NCBI GenBank assembly: GCA_018261895.1
Contig: JAGTRT010000022.1
Span: 1-64,000 of the forward strand
Direction: 5' to 3'
Length of the DNA stretch: 64,000 nt
Source of the DNA: Pseudomonadota bacterium
GTDB lineage: Bacteria > Pseudomonadota > Gammaproteobacteria > Burkholderiales > Rhodocyclaceae
The notes beneath the pieces were generated by a model, which did no database searches, was not told where the DNA came from, and saw nothing but the letters and a program-made list of their open reading frames with translations. Both the position numbers and the translations under genes were made by a program. The number at the start of each line of letters is the position of its first letter. The stretch's first letter is position 1. Positions 54,519 through 64,000 of the stretch are shown piece after piece.

Positions 54519-57500
54519 ATGCCGCCCCCCCAACGCACCGATCAGCACAAGGAACTGAACCGGGCCATCGCCCAGGTCGTCCTTCCCTACGTTGCGCTGG
54601 CGGCCTTGTGGATTCTCGTTTCGGACCAGCTCGTCGCCTACCTGATCTCCGATCCGGCGGCGCGGATCACCGCCAGCATGTTCAAGGGCTGGTTCTTCAT
54701 CGCCACCACGGCAGGCCTCCTCTACCTGCTCCTGCACCGTCTCCTGCGCGACAACATGTCGCGCCGGGCAGCAGCCGAAGAAGCGAAAGCCATCCTCGAG
54801 CAGGAGCGCGGCCAATTGCGCACCCTGTTCGACACCATCCCCGACCTGATCTGGCTGAAGGACCCCGATGGCGTCTATCTGAGCTGCAACAGGCGCTTCG
54901 AGCAATTTTTCGGGGCGGACGAAGCCAGTATCCGGGGCAAAACCGATTTCGATTTCGTCGACCCCGAACTCGCCAGATTCTTCCGTGCCAACGACCTCGC
55001 CGCCCTGCTCGCCAACGGCCCCTGCCGCAACGACGAATGGGTGACCTTCGCCAGCGACGGCCATCGCGAGTTGCTGCAGACCATCAAGGCACCGATACGC
55101 GATAGCGCCGGTCATCTGATCGGCGTTCTCGGCATCGGTCGCGACATGACGCAAACCCACGAACTGCAGGAGCGATTCACCGTCGCCTTCAACGGCAGTC
55201 CGGCAGCCATCTCCCTGAGCACCCTCGACGATGGCACCTTCCTGGACGTCAATCCGCGCTACCTGGAATTGCTCGGCTGGGCGCGGGAAGAGCTGCTGGG
55301 CAAGAGCGCGCTCGATTTCCACCTGTGGCCGAGCGACGAGGCGCGCGAAATCTGGCGCCAGCAATTGATGAAAACCGGCTTGCTGCAGGACTATCAGACC
55401 GAGTGGCGACGCCGCGATGGCTCGCCGATCCAGATCAGCGTATCCGCCGAAGTCGTCCACCTGGGCGGAAACCCCTACGTTCTGGCATTCATTCTCGACA
55501 TTTCCGAACGCGTGCGGGCAGCGGAGCAGATCGATCAGCTTCAGCAGCGGCTGGCCATCGCCTTCCGCGCCGCCCCGGTCGCTGCCTGCATCACCCGTCA
55601 GACCGACGGCAAGCTCGTCGAGGCCAATGCCCGCCTGCTCAGCGAATATGGCTGGACGCGCGAGGACTTGATCGGCAAGACGACGCTGGAGGCCGGGCTT
55701 TGGGGCAGCGCGGCCGATCGAACCAAAATGGTCGAGTTGCTGCGCCGGGATGGCCGGGTCGTCGACTACCCCAGCATCGGCGTCGGACGCGATGGCCGGC
55801 AACGGGAGATCAGTCTCTCGGCAGAAAATGTCATGATGGACGGCGTTCCCCATCTCGTCGTGTACATCGTCGACACCTCGGCGCGCATGGCGGCAGAGCG
55901 TGCATTGCGCGAACGAGAGGAGAGCTACCGCAACATCGTCAACCACGCGCAGGATGGCATCTGCCTGGTCGACCCCGAAACGCTGAAGATCCTCGAAATC
56001 AACGATGCCGCCTTGCGGGACCTGGGCTATTCCCGTGACGAATTCGTCGACAAGACGCTGGACAGCATCCAGGCCACCATGAGCCGGGCCGACCTTCAGG
56101 CCTCGATCCGCCGGATCATGGAAATAGGCAATGCGGTGTTCGAAAACCAGCACATCCGCAAGGATGGCAGCATCCAGATTGCCCGCGTCGGCGCCTCGCT
56201 GGTCACGGTCGGCGGCAAACCGATGGTCAGCAGCATCTGGCAGGACATTACCGAAGCCAAGCGCACGGCCAAGGAACTCGAACAGTACCGGGAACACCTC
56301 GAAGATCTCGTGGCGGCCCGCACAGCCGAGCTGGATGCCGCCAAAAATGCCGCCGAACAGGCCAATCGCGCCAAGAGCGAGTTTCTGGCGAACATGAGCC
56401 ATGAAATTCGAACCCCGATGAACGCCATCATCGGACTGACCCACCTTGCCGAGCAGCACACCCAGGACACTGACCAGCTCGGCCGCCTGAACAAGGTCGG
56501 GGATGCCGCTCACCACCTGCTGGCCATCATCAACCAGATCCTAGACATCTCGAAAATCGAGGCCGGGAAAATGGAACTCGCGCCGGTCGACTTCCGTGTC
56601 GCCAACCTGCTCGACACGACCTGCGAACTGCTCATCGACCGACTCGAATCCCGGGGGCTTCGCCTTCGCAAGCAAATCGACCCTGCCCTGCCCGCCGTCC
56701 TGCATGGCGACCCCTTGCGCATCGGTCAGATCCTGCTCAACTATTTGGGAAATGCCGTCAAGTTCACCGAAAAGGGCAGCATTTCCATCGCCATCGAACT
56801 GATCGACAGGAAGGGCGACGATCTGATCGTCCGCTTCGCCGTGACCGATACCGGAATCGGCATCGCCCCGGAGCATCAGAGCCGCCTCTTCAAGGCCTTC
56901 GAACAGGCCGACAATTCGACCACGCGGCGTTTCGGCGGCACCGGCCTGGGACTCGCCATTGCCTATCAGCTGGCCCACCTGATGGATGGCGACGCCGGCG
57001 TTTCAAGCAGTCTTGGAGAAGGAAGCACCTTCTGGTTTACGGCCAGACTCAAAGTCGGCAAATCTGCCGGCGAGCTGCCCGCCCCCTGCCTGACAGCCAG
57101 CGAAGCGGCGCGGGTCATTGCCAGCCATTGCCCGCAAGCCCGCCTGTTGCTGGTCGAAGACAACCCGATCAACCAGGAAGTGGCGCTGGAACTCCTCAGG
57201 GAAATCGGCCTCCAGGTGGAACTCGCGGAAGATGGCGAGATTGCCGTAAAAATGGCGGCTGAAAACGCCTATGACCTGATCCTGATGGACATTCAGATGC
57301 CGGTCATGGACGGCCTGACTGCTACCCGACTGATTCGGGGCAGCGCAAGCGGACGCAAGGTGCCCATTCTGGCCATGACGGCGAACGCCTTCGGCGAGGA
57401 CCGCCAGCGTTGCATCGAAGCAGGCATGAACGATCATATTGCCAAGCCGGTCAACCCGGGCGCGCTCTATGCAGCCTTGATCAAATGGATCGTCCCCGAC

Positions 57501-57944
57501 GCACTGGCGACCGTGTCGTCGCCAGCCCCTGCCATCGTATCCCCGTCCGATTCAGCAAAAGCGCTGTCGGCCGGACTGAACTCGGTTCCCGGACTGGATT
57601 ACGCCTACGGGCTGAAAGCCATGCGCGGCAAGCTGTCCAGCTATTTGCGCCTGCTCAGGATTTTTGTAGAAACCCACGGTGATGACGCCGGGAAAATCAG
57701 TGATGCCCTGGATCGGGACGACATGTCCCAGGTGGAACATCTCTCGCATGGCCTGAAAGGCGTTTCAGGGACACTTGGCCTGAAAGGCATCCACGATGCT
57801 GCCCAGGCACTCAACGATGCCTTGCATCAACACGCGGAACGGCCCACTATTTCACGTCTCCTGACGGCGCTTGCCGAGACCATGCAGACCACTTGCAACG
57901 CCCTGACACCGATCATTTCGGCAAACAAAACGGAATCCAAATGA
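54519..57944 (+). CDS. Membrane hybrid histidine kinase (4 PAS, HisKA, HATPase, receiver, Hpt)
   Basis: The 1141-residue protein starts with two membrane helices (about 22-45 and 55-80; [20 protein letters not shown] and [17 protein letters not shown]). Four PAS domains (about 100-215, 220-335, 345-460, 470-585) and a coiled coil follow. HisKA carries the phospho-histidine in [15 protein letters not shown], and HATPase_c is about 735-850 ([12 protein letters not shown]). A receiver (about 880-1000; [13 protein letters not shown]) and an Hpt domain ([14 protein letters not shown]) end the protein. All four phosphorelay sites are present, so phosphate can pass on to a separate regulator such as the upstream HD-GYP protein. 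The stop overlaps the next gene start (ATGA). Confidence 0.92.
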   Translation: MPPPQRTDQHKELNRAIAQVVLPYVALAALWILVSDQLVAYLISDPAARITASMFKGWFFIATTAGLLYLLLHRLLRDNMSRRAAAEEAKAILEQERGQLRTLFDTIPDLIWLKDPDGVYLSCNRRFEQFFGADEASIRGKTDFDFVDPELARFFRANDLAALLANGPCRNDEWVTFASDGHRELLQTIKAPIRDSAGHLIGVLGIGRDMTQTHELQERFTVAFNGSPAAISLSTLDDGTFLDVNPRYLELLGWAREELLGKSALDFHLWPSDEAREIWRQQLMKTGLLQDYQTEWRRRDGSPIQISVSAEVVHLGGNPYVLAFILDISERVRAAEQIDQLQQRLAIAFRAAPVAACITRQTDGKLVEANARLLSEYGWTREDLIGKTTLEAGLWGSAADRTKMVELLRRDGRVVDYPSIGVGRDGRQREISLSAENVMMDGVPHLVVYIVDTSARMAAERALREREESYRNIVNHAQDGICLVDPETLKILEINDAALRDLGYSRDEFVDKTLDSIQATMSRADLQASIRRIMEIGNAVFENQHIRKDGSIQIARVGASLVTVGGKPMVSSIWQDITEAKRTAKELEQYREHLEDLVAARTAELDAAKNAAEQANRAKSEFLANMSHEIRTPMNAIIGLTHLAEQHTQDTDQLGRLNKVGDAAHHLLAIINQILDISKIEAGKMELAPVDFRVANLLDTTCELLIDRLESRGLRLRKQIDPALPAVLHGDPLRIGQILLNYLGNAVKFTEKGSISIAIELIDRKGDDLIVRFAVTDTGIGIAPEHQSRLFKAFEQADNSTTRRFGGTGLGLAIAYQLAHLMDGDAGVSSSLGEGSTFWFTARLKVGKSAGELPAPCLTASEAARVIASHCPQARLLLVEDNPINQEVALELLREIGLQVELAEDGEIAVKMAAENAYDLILMDIQMPVMDGLTATRLIRGSASGRKVPILAMTANAFGEDRQRCIEAGMNDHIAKPVNPGALYAALIKWIVPDALATVSSPAPAIVSPSDSAKALSAGLNSVPGLDYAYGLKAMRGKLSSYLRLLRIFVETHGDDAGKISDALDRDDMSQVEHLSHGLKGVSGTLGLKGIHDAAQALNDALHQHAERPTISRLLTALAETMQTTCNALTPIISANKTESK

Positions 57945-60900
57945 GCGCCCGTCCCTCCAATACGCTCCGTGAGATCATGACCCGAAACGTGCGCAGCCTG
58001 CCGACGGATGCGACGCTCTTCGATGCTGCCCAGTTGATGTCACGAGAGCATATTTCCAGCCTGGTCGTCATGGGCGATGGAGAAGTACAGGGCATCATCA
58101 CCGAAAGCAACATCCTGCGGACCCTGCACGAACACCAGTCGGGCGAGGTGCAACTGCATGCCATCATGTCGCGTCCGGTCATTACGGCGCCAGCCGAACT
58201 CGACCTGACCAGCGCCCGGCAACTCGTCGAGGACAACGGGATACGTCACCTCATTGTCACGGAAGACGACGGCACCCTCTGCGGCATTGTCAGCGAAACC
58301 GATTTCCGCCTCCATCTGGGCACGGATGCCTTTCGCCATTTGCGGACGCTGGATGGCGTCATGGACCGCAACATCCCGCAACTGCCCCCCGATGCAACGC
58401 TGGGTGAGGCGCTGGCCAGCATGGTCAGACACTCGTCGGACTACCTGATCGTTTCCGAAGGCGACCATGCGCTCGGCATCATCACCGAACGCGACATCCC
58501 GCGTCTGATCACGGCTTACCAGGAGCCGCATCGCGCCAGCCTGCGCGAGACGATGAGCGCCCCCTTGCGCAGCATCCATGTCTCCGCCTCGGTCAGCACG
58601 GCGCTGGAAACGATGAATGTATTTCATCTCCGGCACATGGTTGTCCTTTCGCCCGACGACAGCATCATTGGCGTCATCAGCCAGCACCGCCTGTTTGAGC
58701 AGTTGGCACTGGACCGCCTCGAATCCGCCTTGCTGCACGCCCAGAAGGAACGCGAACGCCTGCGCCTCGAGACGCACCTGCGCCTGGCGCTGGACGGCGC
58801 TGCTGCGGGCAGTTGGGAATACAGCCACCGGACCGGCTGCCTGATCGCCAGCGATGGCTTGCTGACGATACTGGGGCTGACGCGGGAGAACGCCCCCGAA
58901 ACAAAAATGGCGTGGATGAACCTGATCCACCCCGATGATCGTCACCTGCTGAGCAAGCCGGCAAACAACGACAAGGACCACAAGGGTCACTCCCGGGTCG
59001 TCGAATACCGGATCATGCATTGCGACGGCAACTGGCGCTGGGTGGAAGACCGCAGCTGCATCGTCGAACGCAATGCCGACGGCAGCCCCAGCGTCACCGC
59101 CGGTGTCGTCAATGACATTACCGAGCGCCAGCATACCCGCCAGCAGATCACCCGCCAGAATCGCGCCTTGCGCATGATGAGCGGCGTTTCCCAGGCACTG
59201 GTTCGCCACGACGACAAGCAGCGGATGCTGGCCGACGTTTGCTCGGTCCTCGGCGAGATCGGTGGCTACTTCATGGCCTGGATCGGCGAGATCGTTGACG
59301 GCGAAAAACTCGTCCTGGCGCCCATGGCCAGTGCCAACGCCGGCAGCACTGAGCCCTCATTGGCGGATTTGTTCGGCAACGATGTCTCGGCTTTTCAGGC
59401 ACTCGGGCAACGCGCGATACGCAGTGGCGAACCGGCTATCGCCGTCGATGTCGAGAAGGATCCCTCCTTCAAGGCATGGCGAGCGACGGCTCAGGCCCAG
59501 GGAATTCGTTCGGCCATTTCGCTGCCGCTCTACGTCGACGGCAAGATCATTGGCGTCCTGAATCTCTACGCGACGACGGCCGACTGCTTCGACCAGGAAG
59601 AGGTGGCACTGCTTTCCAGCGTCTCAGGCGAGCTCAGCCTGGGTCTGGGCATGCAAAGCTCCAGACAGACCCTGGCGCAGAGCGAGGCGATGCTCCTGCA
59701 GGCCCAGCGCCTGGCCCGGCTTGGCCACTTTACCTTCGATACCGCCAGCGACAAATTGACCGGCTCGCCGACGCATAACGAAATATTTGGCATCCCCGAA
59801 AATGAACGCCTCGATACCGAAGGCTGGCGTCAACTGATCCACCCCGACGACCGCGAGCGGATGAGCAATTACTCGCGCGACCATGTATTTCGGGGCGGCC
59901 AGCCTTTCGACAACGAATACCGGCTGGTTCGCCGCAGCGATGGCGAAGAGCGCTGGGTACATACCGTCGGACACCTTGTCTATGGCAGCGATGGCCGGGT
60001 CAGCCGCCTCTTCGGCACCAGCCAGGACATCACCGAGCGCAAGCAATTCGAGCAGCGCCTTAGCCAGAGCGAGGCCGAGCTCAAGGAAGCCCAGGCCGTC
60101 GCCCATCTCGGCAGCTGGACGCTCGACATCGTCAATGACATCCTCAACTGGAGCGACGAGGTCCATCACATCTTCGGCCTCCCCTTCGATCATCAGCTGC
60201 GGCTGGCCGATTTCCTGGCCTGCATCCATCCTGACGATCGCGAACGGGTGCAGGCCGACTGGCAGGCTGCCCTGAAAGGGGCCAAGTACGACAGCGAGCA
60301 TCGAATTTTCGTCGACCAACAGGTTCGCTGGGTACGCGAGCGGGCCCACGTCCGTTACGACGATTCCGGAAAAGCCGTTTTTGCCGTCGGCACCGTGCAG
60401 GACGTTACCGAGCGCCACCTGGCGGAAGAGCAGTTGAGCAAGCTGTCGCTGGCCATCGAGCAGAGCCCGCACAGCATTGTGATTACCAATGCGAAGGCCG
60501 ACATCGAATACGTCAACGAAGCCTTCGTGCTCAATACCGGGTACAGCCGCCATGAGGTCATTGGTTCCAATCCGCGCGTCCTGCATTCCGAGGAAACGCC
60601 GAAGGAAACCTTTGCCCAGATGTGGAAGACCCTCGTTTCCGGGCAGACCTGGCGAGGCGAGTTCATCAATCGGCGCAAGGATGGCTCCACCTTCACTGAG
60701 TTCGCGATCATTTCGCCGGTTCGCCAGCTCGACGGTCAAGTCACGAATTACCTCGCCATCAAGGAAGACATTACCGAGAAGAAGCGGAACCAGTCGGAAC
60801 TGGAAAACTATCGCCATCATCTCGAAACCCTGGTGGCCGAACGGACCGAGCAGCTGATTTCGGCCAAGGAAGAAGCCGAATCGGCCAGCCGCGCCAAGAG

Positions 60901-62623
60901 CGCCTTCCTGGCCAACATCAGCCACGAGATCCGGACGCCGATGAACGCCATCATCGGCCTCACCCACATTGCCCAGCGCAGTGCCGGCAGCAGCGAGCAG
61001 CAGGAACGCCTGGGCAAGGTGGCGGAGGCGGCGCAACACCTCATGAGCATCATCAACGATGTGCTCGACATTTCGAAAATCGAAGCCGGCAAGCTGCAAC
61101 TGGAAAGCACCGTCTTCTCGCTGGCCCATATCTGCGAAAGCACCTGCGAAATGGTCGCCGAGCGCGCCCATGCCAAGAATTTGCCGGTCAAATACCACCT
61201 CGATCCGAGCGTCCCCGCCAGCCTGTTCGGCGACCCCCTGCGGGTGCAGCAGATCCTGCTCAACTTCCTGTCAAACGCGATCAAATTCACCCATCGCGGC
61301 TCGATCGATGTCCGCATGAAACTGCTCAGCCAGCGAGGCGGCAATGCCGTGATTCGTTGCGAAGTCAGCGACACCGGTATCGGCATCACGCCGGAGGCCA
61401 TGACCAAGCTTTTCCTGCCGTTCGAGCAGGGCGACACCTCGACCACCCGCCGCTACGGTGGCACCGGCCTGGGGCTCGCGATCAGCCGCCGCCTGGCCGA
61501 AGCGATGAACGGTGAAATCGGCGTTGACAGCCAGATCGGCAAAGGCAGCACCTTCTGGTTCACGGCCCAGTTCGGCGTGACGAACGAGCGCGAAGCTTCG
61601 CCCGCGCCGGGTGCCGGCAAGGCCAGCACCTATCAGCGGGGTGCGCATGTGCTGGTTGCCGAAGACAATGCCATCAATGCCGAAGTGGCCAGCGAACTGC
61701 TGCAGACCGCCGGCTTCAAGGTCGACCTCGCCGAAAACGGTGCCCAGGCGCTCGAGCTCGCGCGTCGACGCCACTACGACCTCGTGCTCATGGACATGCA
61801 GATGCCGGTGATGGATGGTCTGGAGGCGACCCGCCAGATCCGCTCGCTGCCTGGCTGGAGCAAGATTCCGATTCTGGCCATGACGGCCAACGCCTTCGAC
61901 GAGGACCGCGACGTCTGCCTGGCAGCCGGCATGAACGACCACGTCGCCAAGCCGGTCGCCCCGAACGTGCTCTACGAAGCCCTTGCCCGCTGGTTGCCGA
62001 CCAAGGAACCGGCGCCGCCCGCGGTCGAAGTCAAAGTTGCCAGCGGTAATGAACTCGCCGGCATTTCCGGCCTGGACGCCCATTTCGGCCTGCAATCGGT
62101 ACGCGGACGGATGGACAGCTACCTCCGGCTGCTGAGCAAATTCTCGGAACACCATCAGGACGACTTTGTCGGCATCCGCAAGAACCTGGCGAACGGGAAT
62201 ACAGCAGAAGCCCGGCGCCTGGCCCATTCGCTCAAGGGCGTTTCGGCCACGCTCGGTGCGGTTCACATCAACAAGACCTCGATGGCCCTGGAAACGGCCA
62301 TCAAGGAAGAGCGGACGATGGCCGAGATCGAGCCGCTGATCGTCGCGGCGGAAGAAGCCTACTCGTCCCTGTGCCGCGATCTGGCGGCCGTTTCGCAACC
62401 GCAGGAGTCGGCCGACGAAGGCGTCGATGCCGCCGCCACCGCGGCGCTCGTCGAAAAACTCCGGCGCGAATTGCAGCAGGGTGAAATGAGTGTGCAGGAT
62501 CTCGTTCGCCAACACGCCCGCAGCCTGAGCAAGCACATCGGCGACAAGTACCGGGCCTTCGAGGAGTGCATCTTTGCCTTCGACTTCGAAGGTGCGCTGG
62601 CCATCCTCAACGACGGCAACTGA
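57941..62623 (+). CDS. Cytoplasmic hybrid histidine kinase with four CBS domains, PAS and GAF sensors
   Basis: This 1560-residue protein has no membrane helix. Domains in order: four CBS repeats (about 10-65, 72-130, 140-190, 200-260), PAS (280-400), GAF (415-560), three PAS (590-705, 715-825, 835-950), HisKA ([16 protein letters not shown]), HATPase_c ([16 protein letters not shown]), receiver ([13 protein letters not shown]) and Hpt ([13 protein letters not shown]). A C-terminal helical piece of about 60 residues closes it. CBS pairs usually bind adenine nucleotides, so the kinase may read cell energy state along with PAS/GAF signals. The ATG at 57941 overlaps the upstream stop as ATGA; an earlier in-frame ATG lies inside the previous gene. 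Confidence 0.92.
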   Translation: MSARPSNTLREIMTRNVRSLPTDATLFDAAQLMSREHISSLVVMGDGEVQGIITESNILRTLHEHQSGEVQLHAIMSRPVITAPAELDLTSARQLVEDNGIRHLIVTEDDGTLCGIVSETDFRLHLGTDAFRHLRTLDGVMDRNIPQLPPDATLGEALASMVRHSSDYLIVSEGDHALGIITERDIPRLITAYQEPHRASLRETMSAPLRSIHVSASVSTALETMNVFHLRHMVVLSPDDSIIGVISQHRLFEQLALDRLESALLHAQKERERLRLETHLRLALDGAAAGSWEYSHRTGCLIASDGLLTILGLTRENAPETKMAWMNLIHPDDRHLLSKPANNDKDHKGHSRVVEYRIMHCDGNWRWVEDRSCIVERNADGSPSVTAGVVNDITERQHTRQQITRQNRALRMMSGVSQALVRHDDKQRMLADVCSVLGEIGGYFMAWIGEIVDGEKLVLAPMASANAGSTEPSLADLFGNDVSAFQALGQRAIRSGEPAIAVDVEKDPSFKAWRATAQAQGIRSAISLPLYVDGKIIGVLNLYATTADCFDQEEVALLSSVSGELSLGLGMQSSRQTLAQSEAMLLQAQRLARLGHFTFDTASDKLTGSPTHNEIFGIPENERLDTEGWRQLIHPDDRERMSNYSRDHVFRGGQPFDNEYRLVRRSDGEERWVHTVGHLVYGSDGRVSRLFGTSQDITERKQFEQRLSQSEAELKEAQAVAHLGSWTLDIVNDILNWSDEVHHIFGLPFDHQLRLADFLACIHPDDRERVQADWQAALKGAKYDSEHRIFVDQQVRWVRERAHVRYDDSGKAVFAVGTVQDVTERHLAEEQLSKLSLAIEQSPHSIVITNAKADIEYVNEAFVLNTGYSRHEVIGSNPRVLHSEETPKETFAQMWKTLVSGQTWRGEFINRRKDGSTFTEFAIISPVRQLDGQVTNYLAIKEDITEKKRNQSELENYRHHLETLVAERTEQLISAKEEAESASRAKSAFLANISHEIRTPMNAIIGLTHIAQRSAGSSEQQERLGKVAEAAQHLMSIINDVLDISKIEAGKLQLESTVFSLAHICESTCEMVAERAHAKNLPVKYHLDPSVPASLFGDPLRVQQILLNFLSNAIKFTHRGSIDVRMKLLSQRGGNAVIRCEVSDTGIGITPEAMTKLFLPFEQGDTSTTRRYGGTGLGLAISRRLAEAMNGEIGVDSQIGKGSTFWFTAQFGVTNEREASPAPGAGKASTYQRGAHVLVAEDNAINAEVASELLQTAGFKVDLAENGAQALELARRRHYDLVLMDMQMPVMDGLEATRQIRSLPGWSKIPILAMTANAFDEDRDVCLAAGMNDHVAKPVAPNVLYEALARWLPTKEPAPPAVEVKVASGNELAGISGLDAHFGLQSVRGRMDSYLRLLSKFSEHHQDDFVGIRKNLANGNTAEARRLAHSLKGVSATLGAVHINKTSMALETAIKEERTMAEIEPLIVAAEEAYSSLCRDLAAVSQPQESADEGVDAAATAALVEKLRRELQQGEMSVQDLVRQHARSLSKHIGDKYRAFEECIFAFDFEGALAILNDGN

Positions 62624-62638
62624 GCTGGCGGGGACGGC

Positions 62639-63871
62639 CTAGCCCGCCTGCCCTTCCAGCCAGCGTGCGGCCCCCAGTCCGGCAGCGCGGCCGCTGGCGA
62701 AACAGGCGGTGAGCAGATAGCCGCCGGTCGGCGCCTCCCAGTCCAGCATCTCGCCGGCGCAAAAAACGCCGGGCATGCGGCGCAGCATCAGCGACTCGTC
62801 CACCGCCTCGAAGGTCACGCCGCCCGCCGTGCTGATCGCCTCGTCGATCGGCCGCGTCGCCGTCACCCGCAGCGGCAGGGCCTTGATGGCCGCCGCCAGG
62901 GCGCCCGGCGCATTCAAGCTTGCCGCCTCGCAGCATTCGCGCAGCAAGCCGGCCTTGACGCCCTCGATGCCGGCATGACGGCGCAGATGATTGGCCAGCG
63001 AATCGCGCCCGCGCGGCCGCGACAGGTCGGCGAGCAGGCGTTCGTGGCTGCGCCCGGGTGCCAGATCGAGGTGGAGGACGGCCGAACCGTCACGGGCCAG
63101 CGCATCGCGCAAAGGGGCCGACACCGCGTAGATCAGGCCGCCCTCGACGCCGGTCGCCGAAATATTGAATTCGCCCTTTTTTTCCGGTTGACCGTCAAAT
63201 CGGGCCGTAACCGCCTTGACCGGAGCGCCGGCGAAACGCTCGCTGAAATACGGGCTCCACGCCACGTCGAAACCGCAATTGGCCGGCTTGAGCGGCGCCA
63301 CGTCGATGCCGCGATCGGCCAGCATGGGCACCCAGGTGCCATCCGAACCGAGCTTGGCCCAGCTGCCGCCACCCAGCGCCAGAATGACCGCATCGGCGTG
63401 GACGACAATCTCGCCGGCGGGCGTTGCGAAGCGCAGGCTGCCGTCGGCCGCCCAGCCCAGCCAGCGGTGGCGCACATGAAAGCTCACGCCCTGCCCGCGC
63501 AGGCGGTGCAGCCAGGCGCGCAGGAGCGGTGCCGCCTTCATTTCGGAGGGAAAGACCCGGCCCGAGGTGCCGACGAAGGTATCGATGCCCAGCCCGTGGA
63601 TCCATTCGCGCAGTTGCGTCGGGCCGAAGGCGTCGAGCAGCGGCGCGATCTGCGCCGAGCGCTCGCCGTAGCGCCCGATGAAATCGGGCAGCGGTTCGGC
63701 GTGCGTGATGTTCATGCCGCCCTTGCCGGCCATCAGGAACTTGCGGCCGACCGAGGGCATGGATTCGTAAATTTGAATAATTTTCCGGTTGACCGTCAAA
63801 TCGCTGGTCGCCAGCATTTCAGCCGCCATGAGCCCGGCCGGACCGCCGCCGATGATGGCGACGCGCTGCAT
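62639..63871 (-). CDS. FAD-dependent oxidoreductase of the TIGR03862/BaiN type
   Basis: The 410-residue flavoprotein starts with the FAD-binding motif AIIGGGPAGLMAAEML and continues MPSVGRKFLMAGKGGMNITHAE. It ends GVFCAGEMLDWEAPTGGYLLTACFASGRAAG, matching the HI0933/BaiN group of uncertain substrate. Two copies of the dispersed repeat lie inside the gene in the sense direction but in different frames. R7 encodes DLTVNRK after the first helix, and R6 encodes FDGQPEKK in the middle domain. The ATG at 63871 is chosen; the frame stays open to the window edge (acidic VTVIPLDEEEIPEELL), so a longer protein or an upstream gene in the same frame cannot be excluded. Confidence 0.85.
   Translation of the reverse strand: MQRVAIIGGGPAGLMAAEMLATSDLTVNRKIIQIYESMPSVGRKFLMAGKGGMNITHAEPLPDFIGRYGERSAQIAPLLDAFGPTQLREWIHGLGIDTFVGTSGRVFPSEMKAAPLLRAWLHRLRGQGVSFHVRHRWLGWAADGSLRFATPAGEIVVHADAVILALGGGSWAKLGSDGTWVPMLADRGIDVAPLKPANCGFDVAWSPYFSERFAGAPVKAVTARFDGQPEKKGEFNISATGVEGGLIYAVSAPLRDALARDGSAVLHLDLAPGRSHERLLADLSRPRGRDSLANHLRRHAGIEGVKAGLLRECCEAASLNAPGALAAAIKALPLRVTATRPIDEAISTAGGVTFEAVDESLMLRRMPGVFCAGEMLDWEAPTGGYLLTACFASGRAAGLGAARWLEGQAG
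63161..63198 (-). repeat. Dispersed repeat copy R6, inside the flavoprotein gene
   Basis: On the minus strand the exact 18-base core lies at 63195-63178, preceded by ATTTG as in R4 and R7. It is followed by a less conserved A/T-rich tail. It is translated as RFDGQPEKKGEF. Confidence 0.83.
63770..63799 (-). repeat. Dispersed repeat copy R7, inside the flavoprotein gene
   Basis: On the minus strand the first 16 bases of the core (ACGGTCAACCGGAAAA) are exact, then TTATTCAAATTT. It is translated as DLTVNRKIIQI, one frame different from R6 in the same gene. Confidence 0.82.
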
Positions 63872-64000
63872 CACTTCTCTTTCGCGCCGGCTTCCGGACC
63901 ATCCGGCGCCTTCGGATTCGAGCAGTTCCTCGGGAATCTCTTCCTCGTCAAGCGGAATGACCGTCACGGCGACATCCGGCTCGGTGCCGCCACCGCCCAG

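Noticed and set aside
53406-56516. A 1036-codon open frame on the minus strand over the HD-GYP and hybrid kinase genes
   Set aside because: It is a shadow of the conserved plus-strand genes for the same reason. Its product has no recognisable domain.
57451-57466. CGGTCAACCCGGGC in the first hybrid kinase as a repeat copy
   Set aside because: It encodes the receiver-domain phrase AKPVNPG, and no A run follows.

Overview
The window is a stretch of betaproteobacterial chromosome. It most likely comes from Rhodocyclales, of the Dechloromonas/Azonexus type. This is inferred from the gene order ndk-rlmN-pilW-rodZ-ispG-hisS-yfgM-bamB-der-hfq-hflX-hflK-hflC-DUF2065-hisZ-purA, a PEP-CTERM gene with a sigma54-type promoter, many HDOD, GGDEF, HD-GYP and PAS proteins, and both TRAP and DctA dicarboxylate uptake. 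I see no insertion sequence, prophage or CRISPR array, and no gene-free stretch longer than 300 bases.

Layout. 1-10.6 kb: the end of cysN; a PEP-CTERM gene broken by one in-frame TAG; a double-receiver response regulator with an HDOD protein; a DUF4124 protein; a diguanylate cyclase; then DUF599, RarD, a CNNM/CorC-type membrane protein and a membrane-anchored spermidine-synthase-like protein. 10.7-17.1 kb: a TetR repressor divergent from a complete RND efflux operon (adaptor, pump, outer membrane channel), with a palindromic operator inside the promoter. 17.2-22.6 kb: rlmB, a hemerythrin-like protein, a second HDOD protein, rnr, tRNA-Leu(CAG) and a small exported protein. 22.6-38.0 kb: the long minus-strand housekeeping run named above, with many 4-base start/stop overlaps. 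38.0-46.2 kb: a lone exported protein, then a C4-dicarboxylate module (TRAP dctPQM, dctA, and a DctS/DctR-type two-component pair). 46.3-53.2 kb: trxA, rho, rpmE, an ArnT-like glycosyltransferase, orn, an M48 protease, a small cytochrome c and rsgA. 53.4-62.6 kb: a c-di-GMP/phosphorelay operon made of an HD-GYP response regulator and two very large hybrid kinases, one starting with four CBS domains. The window closes with a flavoprotein of the TIGR03862/BaiN type.

The most unusual signal is a dispersed DNA repeat with core ACGGTCAACCGGAAAAAA. It occurs at least seven times, plus one weaker copy. Some copies lie just after stop codons, and two of those sit next to terminators. Others lie inside reading frames, where the same DNA is read in different frames without breaking the gene. 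Other points of interest are the TAG-interrupted PEP-CTERM gene behind an intact-looking sigma54 promoter, a shared inverted repeat upstream of dctP and in the dctA/dctS gap (a candidate DctR box), and a perfect-consensus tRNA promoter whose -35 box covers the rnr start codon.
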